Shown: positions 8,616 to 18,109, counted from the stretch's first letter. The stretch: DNA of 62,465 nucleotides from Parvularcula sp. (GCA_002704915.1 PAIP01000074.1:1-62465); one strand, 5' to 3'. The notes: generated from the sequence alone by a model not told the origin. Program-made: numbers and translations.

Positions 8616-10424
8616 ATGAATATTCGTCCCGTCCTTTCACCCGGCGAGGCCTCCGGAGCGGCGCTGGTCGACCTGCCGGCCATGGGGCCTGCCGCCTCGG
8701 GCCGGCGCTGGCGTCTGCGCGAGGCGGATCCGGCAGTCTGCGCCGCCATTGGGGAGAGCGGTCTCGACCCCGTCCTGGCCCGCATCCTGGCTGCGCGCGG
8801 CGTCGGCGCGGAGACCGTAGAACGCTATCTTGCGCCATCCTTGCGCGAGGAAATGCCGGATCCCTTTGTCCTGAAAGACATGGACCGCGCCGCCGAGCGC
8901 CTCGCCCGCGCAATCCGGAATGGGGAGACCATCGGCGTTTTCGGCGATTACGACGTGGACGGAACAACCGCGTCGGCGATCTTGAAGCTCTATTTCGACG
9001 CTGTGGGCGCGGCCTCGCTGATCTATTTGCCCGACCGCATCAGCGAAGGATACGGGCCGAGCGCGGATGCGTTCCGGTCGCTCGCCCGCGACGGCGCAAA
9101 CCTTATCGTGACCGTCGATTGCGGCGCCGCGGCCCATGAGCCCATCGAGGAAGCGGCGAAGGACGGCGTCGACATTGTCGTTTTCGACCATCACCAGATG
9201 AGCGGACCGCCGCCGGCGGGCGCGGCCGCGGTCGTCAATCCAAACCGCCCGGATGACATGTCCGGCCTTGGCGGCCTTTCCGCCGCGGGCGTCGCGTTCA
9301 TGGGGCTCGTCGCCCTCAACCGGGCGTTGCGCGAAGCGGGCTGGTTCAAGGACCGGCCTGAGCCAAATCTCATGCAGTTTCTCGATCTCGCCGCGCTTGG
9401 CCTCGTTTGCGACGTCATGCCGATCACCGGGCTGACCCGCGTGCTGGTGGCGCAGGGGCTTAAAATCATGGGGCAGGGCGGCAATCCGGGCCTCAAGGCG
9501 CTGGGCGCGCGGGCGGGCGTCAAGGGCGCGCCCTCCTGTTATCATCTAGGGTTTCTGATCGGGCCGCGCATCAATGCGGCCGGGCGGATCGGCCATGCGC
9601 GTCTCGCTTTCGACCTGATGACGACGCAAGATCCGGCGCGGCGTCAGGAACTCGCTGAAAAACTCCATATCCTCAATGCCGAGCGTCAGGAAATTGAGGC
9701 CGAGGTTCAGGCAGAGGCGCAGCGCGACATTGAAATCCATCAGCGTCATGCGGACGATGTGATTGTGACGGCGGGCGAGGGCTGGCATCCCGGCGTCATT
9801 GGGATCGTCGCGGGGCGGCTCAAGGAAATCTACGACCGGCCGGTCATTGTCATCGGCGTTGACGGGGACGCAGGCAAAGGCTCCGGCCGGTCGATTACCG
9901 GCGTCGATCTTGGCGCGGCGGTGAGCGCGGCCCGCGAAGAAGCGATATTAACCGCCGGCGGCGGCCACGCCATGGCGGCGGGCCTTTCCATCGAGGCCTC
10001 TCGCATCGGCGAATTCCGGCGGATGATGAATGAGCGTCTTGGCCGCGCGGTGACGCTTGCCCGCGCCAATCGCGTCTACGACATCGACGCCGTCGTCGCG
10101 CCTATGGCGGTTGCAAAAAGCTTCGCTGACCTTGCCGCCGCGGCGGGCCCCTATGGGCCCGGCAATCCGGAGCCGGCTTTTGCGCTCCTCGACTGCCGGG
10201 CGGAATATGTGAAGACAGTGGGCAAGGGGCATCTCTCCCTCACGCTTGTGAACGATTCGGGCGAATCGGCGCGCGCGATCGCCTTCCGCGCCGCCGGCGA
10301 GGCGCTGGGCGAAATCCTCACCTCCGGGCGGCGTCTTCATGTAGCCGGGAAAATCAGGGCCGATGACTGGCGCGGCGGCGATGCGGGCCAGCTTCAGATC
10401 GTTGATGCGGCGCTGGTGCTGTAA
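8616..10424 (+). CDS. recJ: Single-stranded-DNA-specific exonuclease RecJ
   Basis: RecJ degrades single-stranded DNA 5' to 3' in recombination and mismatch repair. The DHH-family motifs are all present: GDYDVDGTTA, VTVDCG, FDHHQ, and further on GPRINAAGR. The C-terminal DHHA1-type region has GGGHAMAAG, followed by an OB-like end. I prefer the ATG at 8616 (602 residues), just before the WRLREAD segment where RecJ similarity begins; the frame is open back to 8499. Divergent from the sensor kinase pair. Confidence 0.95.
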   Translation: MNIRPVLSPGEASGAALVDLPAMGPAASGRRWRLREADPAVCAAIGESGLDPVLARILAARGVGAETVERYLAPSLREEMPDPFVLKDMDRAAERLARAIRNGETIGVFGDYDVDGTTASAILKLYFDAVGAASLIYLPDRISEGYGPSADAFRSLARDGANLIVTVDCGAAAHEPIEEAAKDGVDIVVFDHHQMSGPPPAGAAAVVNPNRPDDMSGLGGLSAAGVAFMGLVALNRALREAGWFKDRPEPNLMQFLDLAALGLVCDVMPITGLTRVLVAQGLKIMGQGGNPGLKALGARAGVKGAPSCYHLGFLIGPRINAAGRIGHARLAFDLMTTQDPARRQELAEKLHILNAERQEIEAEVQAEAQRDIEIHQRHADDVIVTAGEGWHPGVIGIVAGRLKEIYDRPVIVIGVDGDAGKGSGRSITGVDLGAAVSAAREEAILTAGGGHAMAAGLSIEASRIGEFRRMMNERLGRAVTLARANRVYDIDAVVAPMAVAKSFADLAAAAGPYGPGNPEPAFALLDCRAEYVKTVGKGHLSLTLVNDSGESARAIAFRAAGEALGEILTSGRRLHVAGKIRADDWRGGDAGQLQIVDAALVL

Positions 10425-10523
10425 CCCTCGAAAAATCTTTTGTCTGAGCGCGCATGAGGGGGCTTGCGTGGGGCGGGCGTGGCGCCTATACAGCGCTTCC
10501 GCCGCCGCGCGGCCATGTCGTGC

Positions 10524-10598
10524 GGGCCCTTCGTCTATCGGTTAGGACGCCAGGTTTTCAACCTGGAAAGAGGGGTTCGATTCCCCTAGGGCCTGCCA
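10524..10598 (+). tRNA. tRNA-Glu (anticodon TTC)
   Basis: A 75-nt cloverleaf with CCA encoded. Acceptor GGGCCCT pairs with AGGGCCT (G1-U72 wobble). The anticodon stem CAGGT/ACCTG encloses TTTTCAA, giving anticodon TTC, and the T arm is AGGGG-TTCGATT-CCCCT. It starts 99 bp after recJ on the same strand. Confidence 0.97.
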
Positions 10599-10622
10599 TT
10601 TTCCTTCCGAAACGAGTTGATT

Positions 10623-10641
10623 TCCCGCGATTTTCGCGGGA
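10623..10641 (+). terminator. Hairpin after tRNA-Glu, possible terminator
   Basis: A perfect 8-bp stem TCCCGCGA/TCGCGGGA with a 3-base loop, 24 bp after the tRNA. No T-run follows directly, so it may only protect or process the tRNA transcript. A smaller hairpin GCCCC/GGGGC follows at once. Confidence 0.4.
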
Positions 10642-10740
10642 GCAGCCCCATGAAAGGGGCCGAGAATGCCGTTGATCTCAGCCCCTTTTTATCGTCTATT
10701 AAGCTTTATTAATCGCGTCCGGACAAAGGGGTATAAGTCC

Positions 10741-11193
10741 ATGAGGGGTATTCTCGCCGTTGCAGCGCTTGTTTTCGTCGCCGTCGCGCCTGTGTCGCCG
10801 GCTTTCGCCGCCAAGCTTTCAAAAAGCGAAGTCGAGGAAGTCCTGAACTCACAAGGCTATGCGGTTCAGGATGTGGGCCCCAACACGCTGTTTGTCCGCG
10901 TCGCCGATTACGACATCCGCATCGATATTCAGGGCCCCGACGGCGATATCTCCTACCGGACCTGGCTCTTCGAAGTGGACGGAGACAGCGTCAGCTACAA
11001 AGTGCTCAACCAGTTCAACAACGATGTGAAATTCGGCCGCGTTTATATCGATCAGGATGGCGATGTGACGCTGCAAATGGATCGCAACGGGGCCGGCGGC
11101 GCATCGCTCGCGAATATCGAGTCGGATTTCGATGTATTCCTGATGCTGATCAGCTCGTTCATGGATCACCTCGAATCGCAGATTGTGGCGTAA
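10741..11193 (+). CDS. Exported YbjN-domain protein
   Basis: About 150 residues from the ATG at 10741, preceded by AAAGGGG. It starts with a clear Sec signal peptide (ending near PAFA) and then an alpha/beta region with alternating hydrophobic strands (TLFVRVADYDIRIDI, GRVYIDQDGDVTLQM) typical of the YbjN family. YbjN-like proteins are often called putative sensory regulators, but the biochemistry is unsettled. An upstream in-frame start at 10666 would spoil the signal peptide. Confidence 0.75.
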   Translation: MRGILAVAALVFVAVAPVSPAFAAKLSKSEVEEVLNSQGYAVQDVGPNTLFVRVADYDIRIDIQGPDGDISYRTWLFEVDGDSVSYKVLNQFNNDVKFGRVYIDQDGDVTLQMDRNGAGGASLANIESDFDVFLMLISSFMDHLESQIVA

Positions 11194-11271
11194 GCGGACG
11201 ATCTTTCCGCGCAGTTGCAAAAACTGCCGGCCACAACCCGTAATGTTATCTAATAACTCACTCTTGCAACT

Positions 11272-11294
11272 ACGCGGCGAAATCTTTGCCGCGT
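11272..11294 (+). terminator. Hairpin between YbjN gene and cold-shock gene
   Basis: ACGCGGC (11272-11278) and GCCGCGT (11288-11294) form a 7-bp stem with a 9-base loop. There is an A-rich stretch after it but no T-run. It may end the YbjN transcript or lie in the untranslated leader of the cold-shock gene. Confidence 0.35.
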
Positions 11295-11407
11295 TGAACT
11301 AAAATAGTGCATTTTTTGCGCGAAGGGATTAGTGTTTCCACACAGCTCAATTATAGTTAACAAGAAAAACAAACGGCTTAGTGCGCGACAGGGGTACCAG
11401 GAACATC

Positions 11408-11953
11408 ATGGACGAGCGGTTTGATGCATCTCGTGACGAAGAGAACTCGTCCAGCGATGATGAAGAGCGTTTCACGATCAAGGGCGTCGTGAAGTGGTTC
11501 GATCCGGCGAAAGGATACGGCTTCATCATCACTGACGAGACGGATGGCGACATCCTCATTCATTCGTCATGTCTGAAAGCGGCGGGACATACGACGGCGC
11601 GCGAAGGCTCGACGGTTGAATGCGAAGTCGTGCGGCGGGCGAAAGGCCTGCAGGCGGCGAAGCTTTTGAACATGGACGAGACGACGGCGGCGCCGTTGCC
11701 CTCCATGGCGCCGGTGACAAGCCAGACGCCGGCCGGCGATTTCGTCCGCGCGCAGGTGAAATGGTTCAACCGCGCGAAGGGCTATGGTTTTTTAACCCGC
11801 GGCGAAGGCACCGAAGACATCTTCGTTCATATGGAGACCTTGCGCCGGTCCGGCCTCGGCGAACTGCAGCAGAATGCGCGCGTGCAGGTTTCGTTTGCGA
11901 CCGGTTCCAAAGGGCTGCTCGCCATCGAAGTTCGTCCGGACCCGGAGAATTAG
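11408..11953 (+). CDS. Two-domain cold-shock protein
   Basis: A 181-residue protein with two cold-shock (OB-fold) domains at about 20-80 and 115-175. Each has RNP1- and RNP2-like signatures ([13 protein letters not shown] and [20 protein letters not shown] and DIFVHME). Such proteins bind single-stranded nucleic acid and act as RNA chaperones; two-domain forms are common in alphaproteobacteria. The ATG at 11408 follows AGGA; a GTG at 11381 is possible. The 214-bp upstream gap is AT-rich and could hold a structured leader, as cold-shock genes often have. Confidence 0.93.
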   Translation: MDERFDASRDEENSSSDDEERFTIKGVVKWFDPAKGYGFIITDETDGDILIHSSCLKAAGHTTAREGSTVECEVVRRAKGLQAAKLLNMDETTAAPLPSMAPVTSQTPAGDFVRAQVKWFNRAKGYGFLTRGEGTEDIFVHMETLRRSGLGELQQNARVQVSFATGSKGLLAIEVRPDPEN

Positions 11954-12108
11954 GGGCATATCGCTTCGTAGCCGGACGGTTTTGTCAGCCAGTCAGTTTG
12001 CTTAAATCCTGTTTTAGAAAATCAAAGTGAAGCGTTGGGGCAAAGGCGTGTCAGACGGTGAGCCTGCGCCGCCGAAGCGGGGGCGAGCAATTTGCCGCTA
12101 GGCAGGTA

Positions 12109-12185
12109 TGGCGACCCCGGCAGGATTCGAACCTGCGACCATCGGCTTAGAAGGCCGGTGCTCTATCCAGCTGAGCTACGGGGCC
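12109..12185 (-). tRNA. tRNA-Arg (anticodon TCT)
   Basis: 77 nt with CCA encoded. Acceptor GGCCCCG pairs with CGGGGTC (one G-U). The anticodon loop CTTCTAA gives TCT, and the T arm is GCAGG-TTCGAAT-CCTGC. The outermost anticodon-stem pair is C-A, a mismatch, but the other four pairs are sound. Confidence 0.95.
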
Positions 12186-12237
12186 GGATCGCCCGGCCAG
12201 TTTAGGCCGGAATCGGCGCAAAGCCCTAATTCCTGTT

Positions 12238-12546
12238 TTAGTGGGTCCAGGGCTTGCGGCGGCGGAAAGAGAAATTGTCGGAATAGGCTTTGGGCTGCGC
12301 CTTTGGCTGGTGCTCGGGGTCGAGCCGGAAGGGCAGGCCGCAGCGCTCGGCATAGGCCACCGCCTCCTCGCGCGTGTCGAAATTGATGCGCACCTGGCCG
12401 GAGGTCATCTCGTCGCCCGAGGTCCAGCCCATGAGCGGGTCAAGGCGTCTTGCGGTCTCGGCCTCGAATTCCAAGACCCAGCGCGCGGTTTTGGCCTTGC
12501 CAGACTGCATGGCGGTTTTCGACGGTTTGTAAATGCGTGCGAACAT
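12238..12546 (-). CDS. NDUFS4-like complex I accessory subunit
   Basis: A 102-residue protein starting MFARIYKP, with the conserved WVLEFE, GW(T)SGDEM and [16 protein letters not shown] segments of the NDUFS4/18-kDa family (ETC complex I conserved region). The family assists the NADH dehydrogenase module of respiratory complex I and is found in alphaproteobacteria and mitochondria. The long reverse frame reaches 12627, but those codons lie in the tRNA-Pro gene, so the ATG at 12546 is the real start. It sits between two tRNA genes on the same strand. Confidence 0.93.
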   Translation of the reverse strand: MFARIYKPSKTAMQSGKAKTARWVLEFEAETARRLDPLMGWTSGDEMTSGQVRINFDTREEAVAYAERCGLPFRLDPEHQPKAQPKAYSDNFSFRRRKPWTH

Positions 12547-12583
12547 TTGCGTTTCCCGCTCTTTAGCCTCATTTCCCGCCGCA

Positions 12584-12660
<77 letters not shown>

Positions 12661-12726
12661 ACAAGCGGCTCGGAACGGCTCTGATCCTTCATCTCGGGCC
12701 GGATGTAAAGGGTTTTACATCAGGGT

Positions 12727-13041
12727 TCAGTCGAGATCGGGCAGGCCGGTCGCATCCACATCGTCGCTCGCCGCGGCGAGTTCGAGGGGGATCGTGACCT
12801 CGCTCCTGCCGGGGGAGAGGACGTAAGTCTTGGAGACAAAGCCAGCCTTTGCGACCCGCGCCTGTTTCGGCCCGTCGAGACGGACGCTGCAGGGCGTTTC
12901 GCATTCGCCGACCCCGTCGATGGAAAGGAGCGCGCCTTCCGGGTCGGTCTTGACCAGAAGCGTCGAGGCGCCGCCGCCAATGGTCATGCAGCCGCCGAGC
13001 AGCGTCAGCGCGGCGAGCAAAAGAAAGGCCGGTTTACGCAT
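12727..13041 (-). CDS. PEGA-domain lipoprotein
   Basis: 104 residues with a signal peptide and lipobox (LGGC). The body contains a PEGA-type fold: [12 protein letters not shown], then CETPCSV and [12 protein letters not shown], a small beta domain seen in surface lipoproteins. Two cysteines (CETPC) could form a disulfide. It follows metC by 18 bp on the same strand and may be co-transcribed, though its role is unrelated as far as can be seen. Confidence 0.8.
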   Translation of the reverse strand: MRKPAFLLLAALTLLGGCMTIGGGASTLLVKTDPEGALLSIDGVGECETPCSVRLDGPKQARVAKAGFVSKTYVLSPGRSEVTIPLELAAASDDVDATGLPDLD

Positions 13042-13059
13042 GAAGGTCTCCTTCGCGGG

Positions 13060-14223
13060 CTATTTCTGCGCCGCCGCCAGCGCCATGAAAGCGCGTTCCA
13101 GATCGATTTTCAAATCCTCAATATCTTCGAGCCCCGCATGGAAGCGCAGGACCGGGCCGTGTTCCCGCCACTCGGTTGCGGTGCGGTAATTTTCAGGTTT
13201 CACCGGCAGAACGAGACTTTCGTAACCGCCCCAGGAAAAACCGATGCCGAACAGCTTGAAGGCGTTGAAAAAGGCCTTGAGCGCGGGAAGCGGCGTCGGC
13301 TTCAGGACAACGCCGAAGAGCCCCGAGGCGCCGGTGAAATCGCGCTTCCAGACAGTATGGCCGGGACAGTTCTTTTGTGCGGGATGGAGGATGCGCTCCA
13401 CCTCATCGCGCTTTTTCAGCCATTTGACGAGTTCGTTGGCGTTTTCCTGATGACGCTCAAGCCGCGCGGAGAGGGTGCGCATGCCGCGCAGCGCGAGATA
13501 AGCGTCATCGGCCGACACATTCGAGCCCAGTTGCAGAAGAGCGTAAAAAATCTTCTGCGCCGTCCGTTCGTCCGCCGAGGTGATTGTCCCGACCAACGCA
13601 TCGGCATGCCCGACGAGATATTTCGTCGCCGCCTGCAGGCTGACATCGGCGCCGAGCGCGAGGGGTTTCATGAAGTAGCCCCCGGACCAGGTGTTGTCGA
13701 CGACGAGCCTGGCGCCGCCGGCATGAGCAGCGCGGGCGATCGCCGGCAGGTCCTGCACTTCGAAGGTGAGCGAGCCCGGCGATTCCGCGAAGACGACTTT
13801 CGTATTGGGCCGCATCAGCGCCGCGATTTCTTCTTCGCCCGCTAGCGGGTCGTAAAAGGTGGTCTCCACGCCGAAGCGCTTTAAAAACCGGTCGCAGAAT
13901 TTGCGCGTGGGATCATAGGCGGTGTCGACCATGAGCACGTGATCGCCAGCCTCGACAAAGGCGAGGAGCGAGGCGGTGCAGGCCTGAAGCCCCGACGGGG
14001 CGAGCCGGGTTTCGAACCCGCCTTCGAGGGCGGTCACCGCCTCTTCGAGCGCGCGATGGGTGGGCGTGCCGAGACGGCCATAGCTGATGGATTTGGCGCC
14101 TTCGACATAGTCGTCATAGGTGGGGAACAGATAGGTGGAGGCGCGTTCCACCGGCGTGTTGACCGGATGCGCCGGCCGCTGATGCGGGCGGCCAGCAACG
14201 GTAAGCTTCGTATTGTCTTTCAT
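13060..14223 (-). CDS. metC: Cystathionine beta-lyase
   Basis: A 387-residue PLP enzyme of the Cys/Met metabolism family. The PLP lysine lies in SLQAATKYLVGHAD; also seen are the phosphate-binding segment (LAPSGLQA) and the DNTW metal-like stretch of the fold. MetC-type enzymes cleave cystathionine to homocysteine, pyruvate and ammonia. Cystathionine gamma-synthase or -lyase is the alternative, but YGRLGTPTHRALEEA and WSGGYFMKPL fit MetC best. It is part of a minus-strand sulfur cluster with sseA and cysK. Confidence 0.92.
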   Translation of the reverse strand: MKDNTKLTVAGRPHQRPAHPVNTPVERASTYLFPTYDDYVEGAKSISYGRLGTPTHRALEEAVTALEGGFETRLAPSGLQACTASLLAFVEAGDHVLMVDTAYDPTRKFCDRFLKRFGVETTFYDPLAGEEEIAALMRPNTKVVFAESPGSLTFEVQDLPAIARAAHAGGARLVVDNTWSGGYFMKPLALGADVSLQAATKYLVGHADALVGTITSADERTAQKIFYALLQLGSNVSADDAYLALRGMRTLSARLERHQENANELVKWLKKRDEVERILHPAQKNCPGHTVWKRDFTGASGLFGVVLKPTPLPALKAFFNAFKLFGIGFSWGGYESLVLPVKPENYRTATEWREHGPVLRFHAGLEDIEDLKIDLERAFMALAAAQK

Positions 14224-14254
14224 GTGATTTTTCTAACGCAGTTGAGGCGTTGGT

Positions 14255-14836
14255 TTAACCGGGTTCGCTGAGGTTTTCGCGCTTCAGTTTCTCAACGATT
14301 CCGGTGCGCCGGGCGATCACCGAAAACCCGAATTTCTGATAGAGCGGCAGTGCCGCCGGATGGTCCAGGGTGCAGGTCTCAAGGCGCAGCGTCTTCGGTC
14401 CATGCGCCCAGGCGAGATCGAGAACATTTGTGAGGAAAAACCGGCCAAGGCCGCAGCCGGTGAAATCCGGCGCGAGACCGAAGAATTTCAGCTCGTGAAT
14501 ATCCTGTTTGCGCGCGTCGATCTCCGCCATGCCGCCGGGCGCGCCGTCCACATAAAGCACATAAAAATAGACATTCGGGTCGTTGATGATCGCCGCCAGC
14601 TCCTCATCCTTCAGCTTGCGGCGGCTGATCCAGTTCCAGGGCGCGCCCACAAGGTCATAAAGATAGCGGTAGAAATGAACCGGCGGGTTCTCGACGCGCA
14701 TGAGGGCGGTCTTGCGTTTCGGCGCCGGCGGGCGGGGAAGGTCCGGGCGCGCGGTCTGCTCCAGATCGGTGATGGTCACCTCGATCCGGTCGTCACTCTT
14801 CGACGTCAGCGACAACGGGGAAAAGATCGTTGTCAT
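14255..14836 (-). CDS. GNAT-family N-acetyltransferase
   Basis: About 193 residues from the ATG at 14836, which follows AAGGAG at good distance. The acetyl-CoA loop is FTGCGLGRFFL, and the C-terminal half has the LYQKFGFSVIARR pattern of GNAT enzymes. The start lies inside the end of sseA (44-bp overlap), so the two are probably coupled, and metC follows 31 bp on. The substrate is unknown; the sulfur-gene context is only suggestive. Confidence 0.88.
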   Translation of the reverse strand: MTTIFSPLSLTSKSDDRIEVTITDLEQTARPDLPRPPAPKRKTALMRVENPPVHFYRYLYDLVGAPWNWISRRKLKDEELAAIINDPNVYFYVLYVDGAPGGMAEIDARKQDIHELKFFGLAPDFTGCGLGRFFLTNVLDLAWAHGPKTLRLETCTLDHPAALPLYQKFGFSVIARRTGIVEKLKRENLSEPG

Positions 14837-15647
14837 GTGTCTCCTTGCCCCATTCGCTCCAGGACCCGTCATAAAGCGCATGCGCCCGGGAGCCGATTAC
14901 TTCCAGCGCCAGTGACAGTACCGCAGCCGTCACGCCCGATCCACAGCTCGTAATGACGCGGCTTTCGGGGGCGATTCCGGCATCCGTAAAAATAGCCGCC
15001 AATGTTTCGGCCGGTTTCAGGGCGTCGCCATCGAGGAGATTCGAAAAAGGCAGGTTTTTGGCCCCCGGCATATGCCCGGAGCGGACGCCCGGACGCGGAT
15101 CGGGCGCAGCCCCGGCGAAACGCTCCGCTGAGCGCGCATCGAGAACCGTATCCCCGCGCGACAGCGCGGCCCGCACGGCGTCTGCATCGGCGGCGAGCGC
15201 CGGCCGGGGGCGGGGCGTGTAAACCGTCTGTACAGGGATGGTTTTCTCGGCTGTGACAGGCCGGTTCTCGGCGAGCCAGCGCGCCAGGCCGCCGTCCAGC
15301 ACGGCGACTTTTTCGTGTCCCATGGCGCGGAACGTCCACCACACCCGCGCGGCGGAGAACAACCCTTTCTCGTCATAGACGACAACGCGGTCCGTATCGG
15401 CGATCCCCAGCGCCTCCATGGCCGTCGCAAACTGCGCCGGCGCGGGCAACATATGCGGCAGGTCGGTCTGCTGATCCGCAATGGCGTCGATGTCGAAAAA
15501 CACCGCGCCGGGAATATGCTGCTCATTATAGTTGTCGATGGCCGCGCCCTGGCCCGGCATGCGCCAGGAGCCGTCGACGATTTTCACGTCTTTCTCGCCG
15601 AGATGATCGGCGAGCCATTGGGTTGAGACGAGGGGGCCGAAGGTCAT
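14793..15647 (-). CDS. sseA: 3-mercaptopyruvate sulfurtransferase
   Basis: A 284-residue tandem rhodanese. The first domain is catalytically silent (VVVYDEKG). The second carries the active-site loop CGSGVTA, which is the mercaptopyruvate type rather than the CRKGVT of thiosulfate sulfurtransferase. It moves sulfur from 3-mercaptopyruvate to thiols or cyanide. It starts the sseA-GNAT-metC run and lies 180 bp downstream of cysK, from which it is separated by a palindromic repeat. Confidence 0.94.
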   Translation of the reverse strand: MTFGPLVSTQWLADHLGEKDVKIVDGSWRMPGQGAAIDNYNEQHIPGAVFFDIDAIADQQTDLPHMLPAPAQFATAMEALGIADTDRVVVYDEKGLFSAARVWWTFRAMGHEKVAVLDGGLARWLAENRPVTAEKTIPVQTVYTPRPRPALAADADAVRAALSRGDTVLDARSAERFAGAAPDPRPGVRSGHMPGAKNLPFSNLLDGDALKPAETLAAIFTDAGIAPESRVITSCGSGVTAAVLSLALEVIGSRAHALYDGSWSEWGKETHDNDLFPVVADVEE

Positions 15648-15705
15648 CGTGCGAACATTGCTAGGTCTTCAACTAAAGATAGTATCATCATTCCGCTTCA
15701 TTTTC

Positions 15706-15819
15706 TCCTCCCCCGTTCACGGGGGAGGTGTCCGCGAAGCGGACGGAGGGGGCTGCAAGTCTAAAACACCCCCATCGCCTCGCTGCGCTCGGCACTTCCC
15801 CCGCAGGCGGGGGAAGAGG
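15706..15819. repeat. Palindromic intergenic element, CCCCCG family, copy 1
   Basis: Two near-identical hairpins frame the element: CTCCCCCG/CGGGGGAG (15708-15727) and CTTCCCCCGC/GCGGGGGAAG (15795-15816). Between them is a third hairpin, GTCCGC-GAA-GCGGAC, and a CCCCC/GGGGG pair. The same design is at 16968 and 36010. It may also stop readthrough between cysK and sseA. Confidence 0.8.
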
Positions 15820-15827
15820 AAAACGCT

Positions 15828-16826
15828 CTACAGCCACCCCGGAACCGGCAGCCCTTTTTCCTTCAGGAACTCCGGATTGTAGAGCTTCGACGCATAACGG
15901 TGTCCGTAATCGCAGAGGATCGTCACCACCGTATGACCGGGGCCGAGCTCCTTCGCCAGCTTCATGGCGCCGCAGATATTGATGCCTGCCGAGCCGCCAA
16001 GGCAGAGCCCTTCCTCCGTGACGAGCCTGAAGAGCACATGGAGCATGTCCGCGTCGTCGATGCGGTAGCCGTCATCGATGGGCGCGTCTTCGAGATTGGC
16101 GGTGATGCGGCCCTGGCCGATGCCTTCGGTGATGGAGCCGCCTTCGGTCTCCTCCTTGCCGAACTTAATGAGCGAATAGATTTTCGAGCCGCCCGGGTCG
16201 CTCACCGCCGTTTTGATATCCTTGTTCCGCTCTTTCAGCGCCATGGAAACGCCGGCGAGCGTCCCGCCCGTCCCGACGGCGCAGGTGAAGCCGTCGACCT
16301 TGCCGCCGGTCTGTTCCCAGATTTCGGGGCCCGTTGTTGCGACATGGAAATCGCGGTTCGCCGTGTTGTCGAACTGGTTTGCCCAGATTGCGCCGTTAGG
16401 CTCGGTCTCGGCCAGTTCCTCGGCGAGGCGGCGCGAGTAGTGAACATAATTGTTCGGATTGGCGTAGGGGACCGCGTCGACTTCGATCAGTTCGGCGCCG
16501 TGAAGGCGCAGCGCGATTTTTTTCTCCTCGCTCTGGGTGCGGGGAATGACGATCTTGGTTTTATAGCCGAGCGCCGCGCCCACCATGGCGAGGCCGATGC
16601 CGGTGTTGCCGGCGGTCCCCTCGACGATGGTCCCGCCGGGCTTCAACGTTCCGCGTTTTTCCGCGTCGCGAATGATGCCGAGCGCCGCTCGGTCCTTTAC
16701 CGACTGGCCGGGGTTCAGGAACTCCGCCTTGCCGAGAATGGTGCAGCCCGTCTCCTCCGAGGCGCGCTTTAATTTGATCAGCGGCGTGTTTCCGATGAGG
16801 TCGAGCATTGTCTGGTAGGCGGTCAT
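15828..16826 (-). CDS. cysK: Cysteine synthase A-type PLP enzyme
   Basis: 332 residues from the ATG at 16826. The PLP lysine lies in NPGQSVKDRAA, and the pyridoxal-phosphate glycine loop appears as TAGNTGIGLA and GTGGTLAG. It makes cysteine from O-acetylserine and sulfide. The long C-terminal half and the YGHRYASKLYNPEFL end resemble the alphaproteobacterial CysK/CBS-like branch, so cystathionine beta-synthase activity cannot be excluded. An extra upstream open stretch to 16895 lacks family character. Confidence 0.92.
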   Translation of the reverse strand: MTAYQTMLDLIGNTPLIKLKRASEETGCTILGKAEFLNPGQSVKDRAALGIIRDAEKRGTLKPGGTIVEGTAGNTGIGLAMVGAALGYKTKIVIPRTQSEEKKIALRLHGAELIEVDAVPYANPNNYVHYSRRLAEELAETEPNGAIWANQFDNTANRDFHVATTGPEIWEQTGGKVDGFTCAVGTGGTLAGVSMALKERNKDIKTAVSDPGGSKIYSLIKFGKEETEGGSITEGIGQGRITANLEDAPIDDGYRIDDADMLHVLFRLVTEEGLCLGGSAGINICGAMKLAKELGPGHTVVTILCDYGHRYASKLYNPEFLKEKGLPVPGWL

Positions 16827-16967
16827 GGTCAGGCGAACTCCGGGCTGGTTTGTAAGCCTATACATCAGGCGCGCCGCACTTTGCCCGCCTCTCACGGCAG
16901 TTTGAACCGAGTATTTCTAAAGCCAGGCGGAGATATTGTGGCCAACGATTTGCTTGATGATGGTTCT

Positions 16968-17101
16968 CCTCCCCCGTTTATGGGGGAGGTGTCGACCCCG
17001 GACTAAATCCGGGGGAGACGGAGGGGGTGTGTGCTTTCAGATAGATATCAGACCCCCCCATCCCCCGCTGCGCGGGTACTTCCCCCGTAAACGGGGGAAG
17101 A
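16968..17101. repeat. Palindromic intergenic element, CCCCCG family, copy 2
   Basis: The first hairpin is CTCCCCC-GTTTAT-GGGGGAG, the last is CTTCCCCCGT-AA-ACGGGGGAAG (ending at 17100), with further short GC palindromes between. It fills most of the 291-bp gap between mazG and cysK and is closely related to the element at 15706. Confidence 0.8.
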
Positions 17102-17117
17102 GAAGATCGAGTCTGAA

Positions 17118-17930
17118 TTAACGCTTCTCTTTATCTATCGCTTTCGCCTCATCCCAGACCGCTTCCATTTCATCCAGAGACGCATCGGCGAGGCTTTCGC
17201 CGCGTTCCGAAAAGGTCTTCTCGATATGCCGAAAACGGCGGATGAATTTTTCGTTGGCGCGGCGGAGCGCGCTTTCGGGATCGATGTCGAGATGGCGTGA
17301 AAGATTGGCGAGCACGAAAAGAAGATCGCCGAACTCTTCCTGGATGTGATCTTTCTCGCCTTCGTCGAGCGCTTCTTTCAGCTCTTCTGTTTCCTCCGCG
17401 ATCTTGTCGAGTACCGAGCGCGCATCGGGCCAGTCGAAGCCGACGCGGCCCGCGCGCTTCTGCAGTTTCACCGCGCGCGTCAAACCGGGAAGTCCCGCCG
17501 GCACGTCGTCGAGCAATCCGTCGGCGCCTTTTGCTTTGCGTTCTTCGGCCTTTTGCTCCTCCCACGCCGCCGTCTGTTCTTCCGCCGAACGCATATCGTC
17601 TTCACCGAAGACATGGGGGTGGCGGCGGATCATCTTGTCGGCGATTTCCTGCGCCACATCACCAAAGGTGAAGAGCCCTTCCTCCTTCGCCATCTGCGCA
17701 TAGAAAACCGACTGGAACAAAAGATCGCCCAGCTCCTCCTTCAGCCCTTTCATGTCGCCGCGCTCGATGGCGTCGGCGACTTCATAGGCTTCTTCGATGG
17801 TGTAGGGCGCGATGGTGCGGAAATTCTGTTCGAGGTCCCACGGGCAGCCGCCGTCGGGCGATCTCAACCGCGCCATGACGTCGAGCAGCGCGTCGATCTT
17901 GCGGGCGTCTTCTGAAGGGGCGTCGGTCAT
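17118..17930 (-). CDS. mazG: Nucleoside triphosphate pyrophosphohydrolase
   Basis: 270 residues with two MazG repeats. The first shows LRSPDGGCPWDLEQ then EEAYEVADAIE and ELGDLLFQSVFYA; the second shows EETEELKEALDEGE and EEFGDLLFVLANLSRH. These are the EExxE and ExxD magnesium-binding helices of the family. The enzyme removes pyrophosphate from NTPs, probably as house cleaning. I chose the ATG at 17930 because the family similarity begins near KIDALLDVMARLR; the open frame runs on to 18071. Confidence 0.95.
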   Translation of the reverse strand: MTDAPSEDARKIDALLDVMARLRSPDGGCPWDLEQNFRTIAPYTIEEAYEVADAIERGDMKGLKEELGDLLFQSVFYAQMAKEEGLFTFGDVAQEIADKMIRRHPHVFGEDDMRSAEEQTAAWEEQKAEERKAKGADGLLDDVPAGLPGLTRAVKLQKRAGRVGFDWPDARSVLDKIAEETEELKEALDEGEKDHIQEEFGDLLFVLANLSRHLDIDPESALRRANEKFIRRFRHIEKTFSERGESLADASLDEMEAVWDEAKAIDKEKR

Positions 17931-18109
17931 CGTCACGGCCTTTGGCGAATTATGCTCCGAAACCCCGAGGCTTAGGGCGAAATCCTCTTTATGGCCACAG
18001 CCGGGGCGCGAGGCGCGCCTGTCCGCTTGATTTTGGCGAGCCTGTCGGCCATGCAGGATAGGCGCAAGCATTTGAGTTTGCGGGAAAAGAGACAGAAGGA
18101 ACTACGTCC

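Noticed and set aside
10699-10712. CtrA-like TTAA-N-TTAA site before the YbjN gene
   Set aside because: The spacer is 6 bases rather than the required 7.
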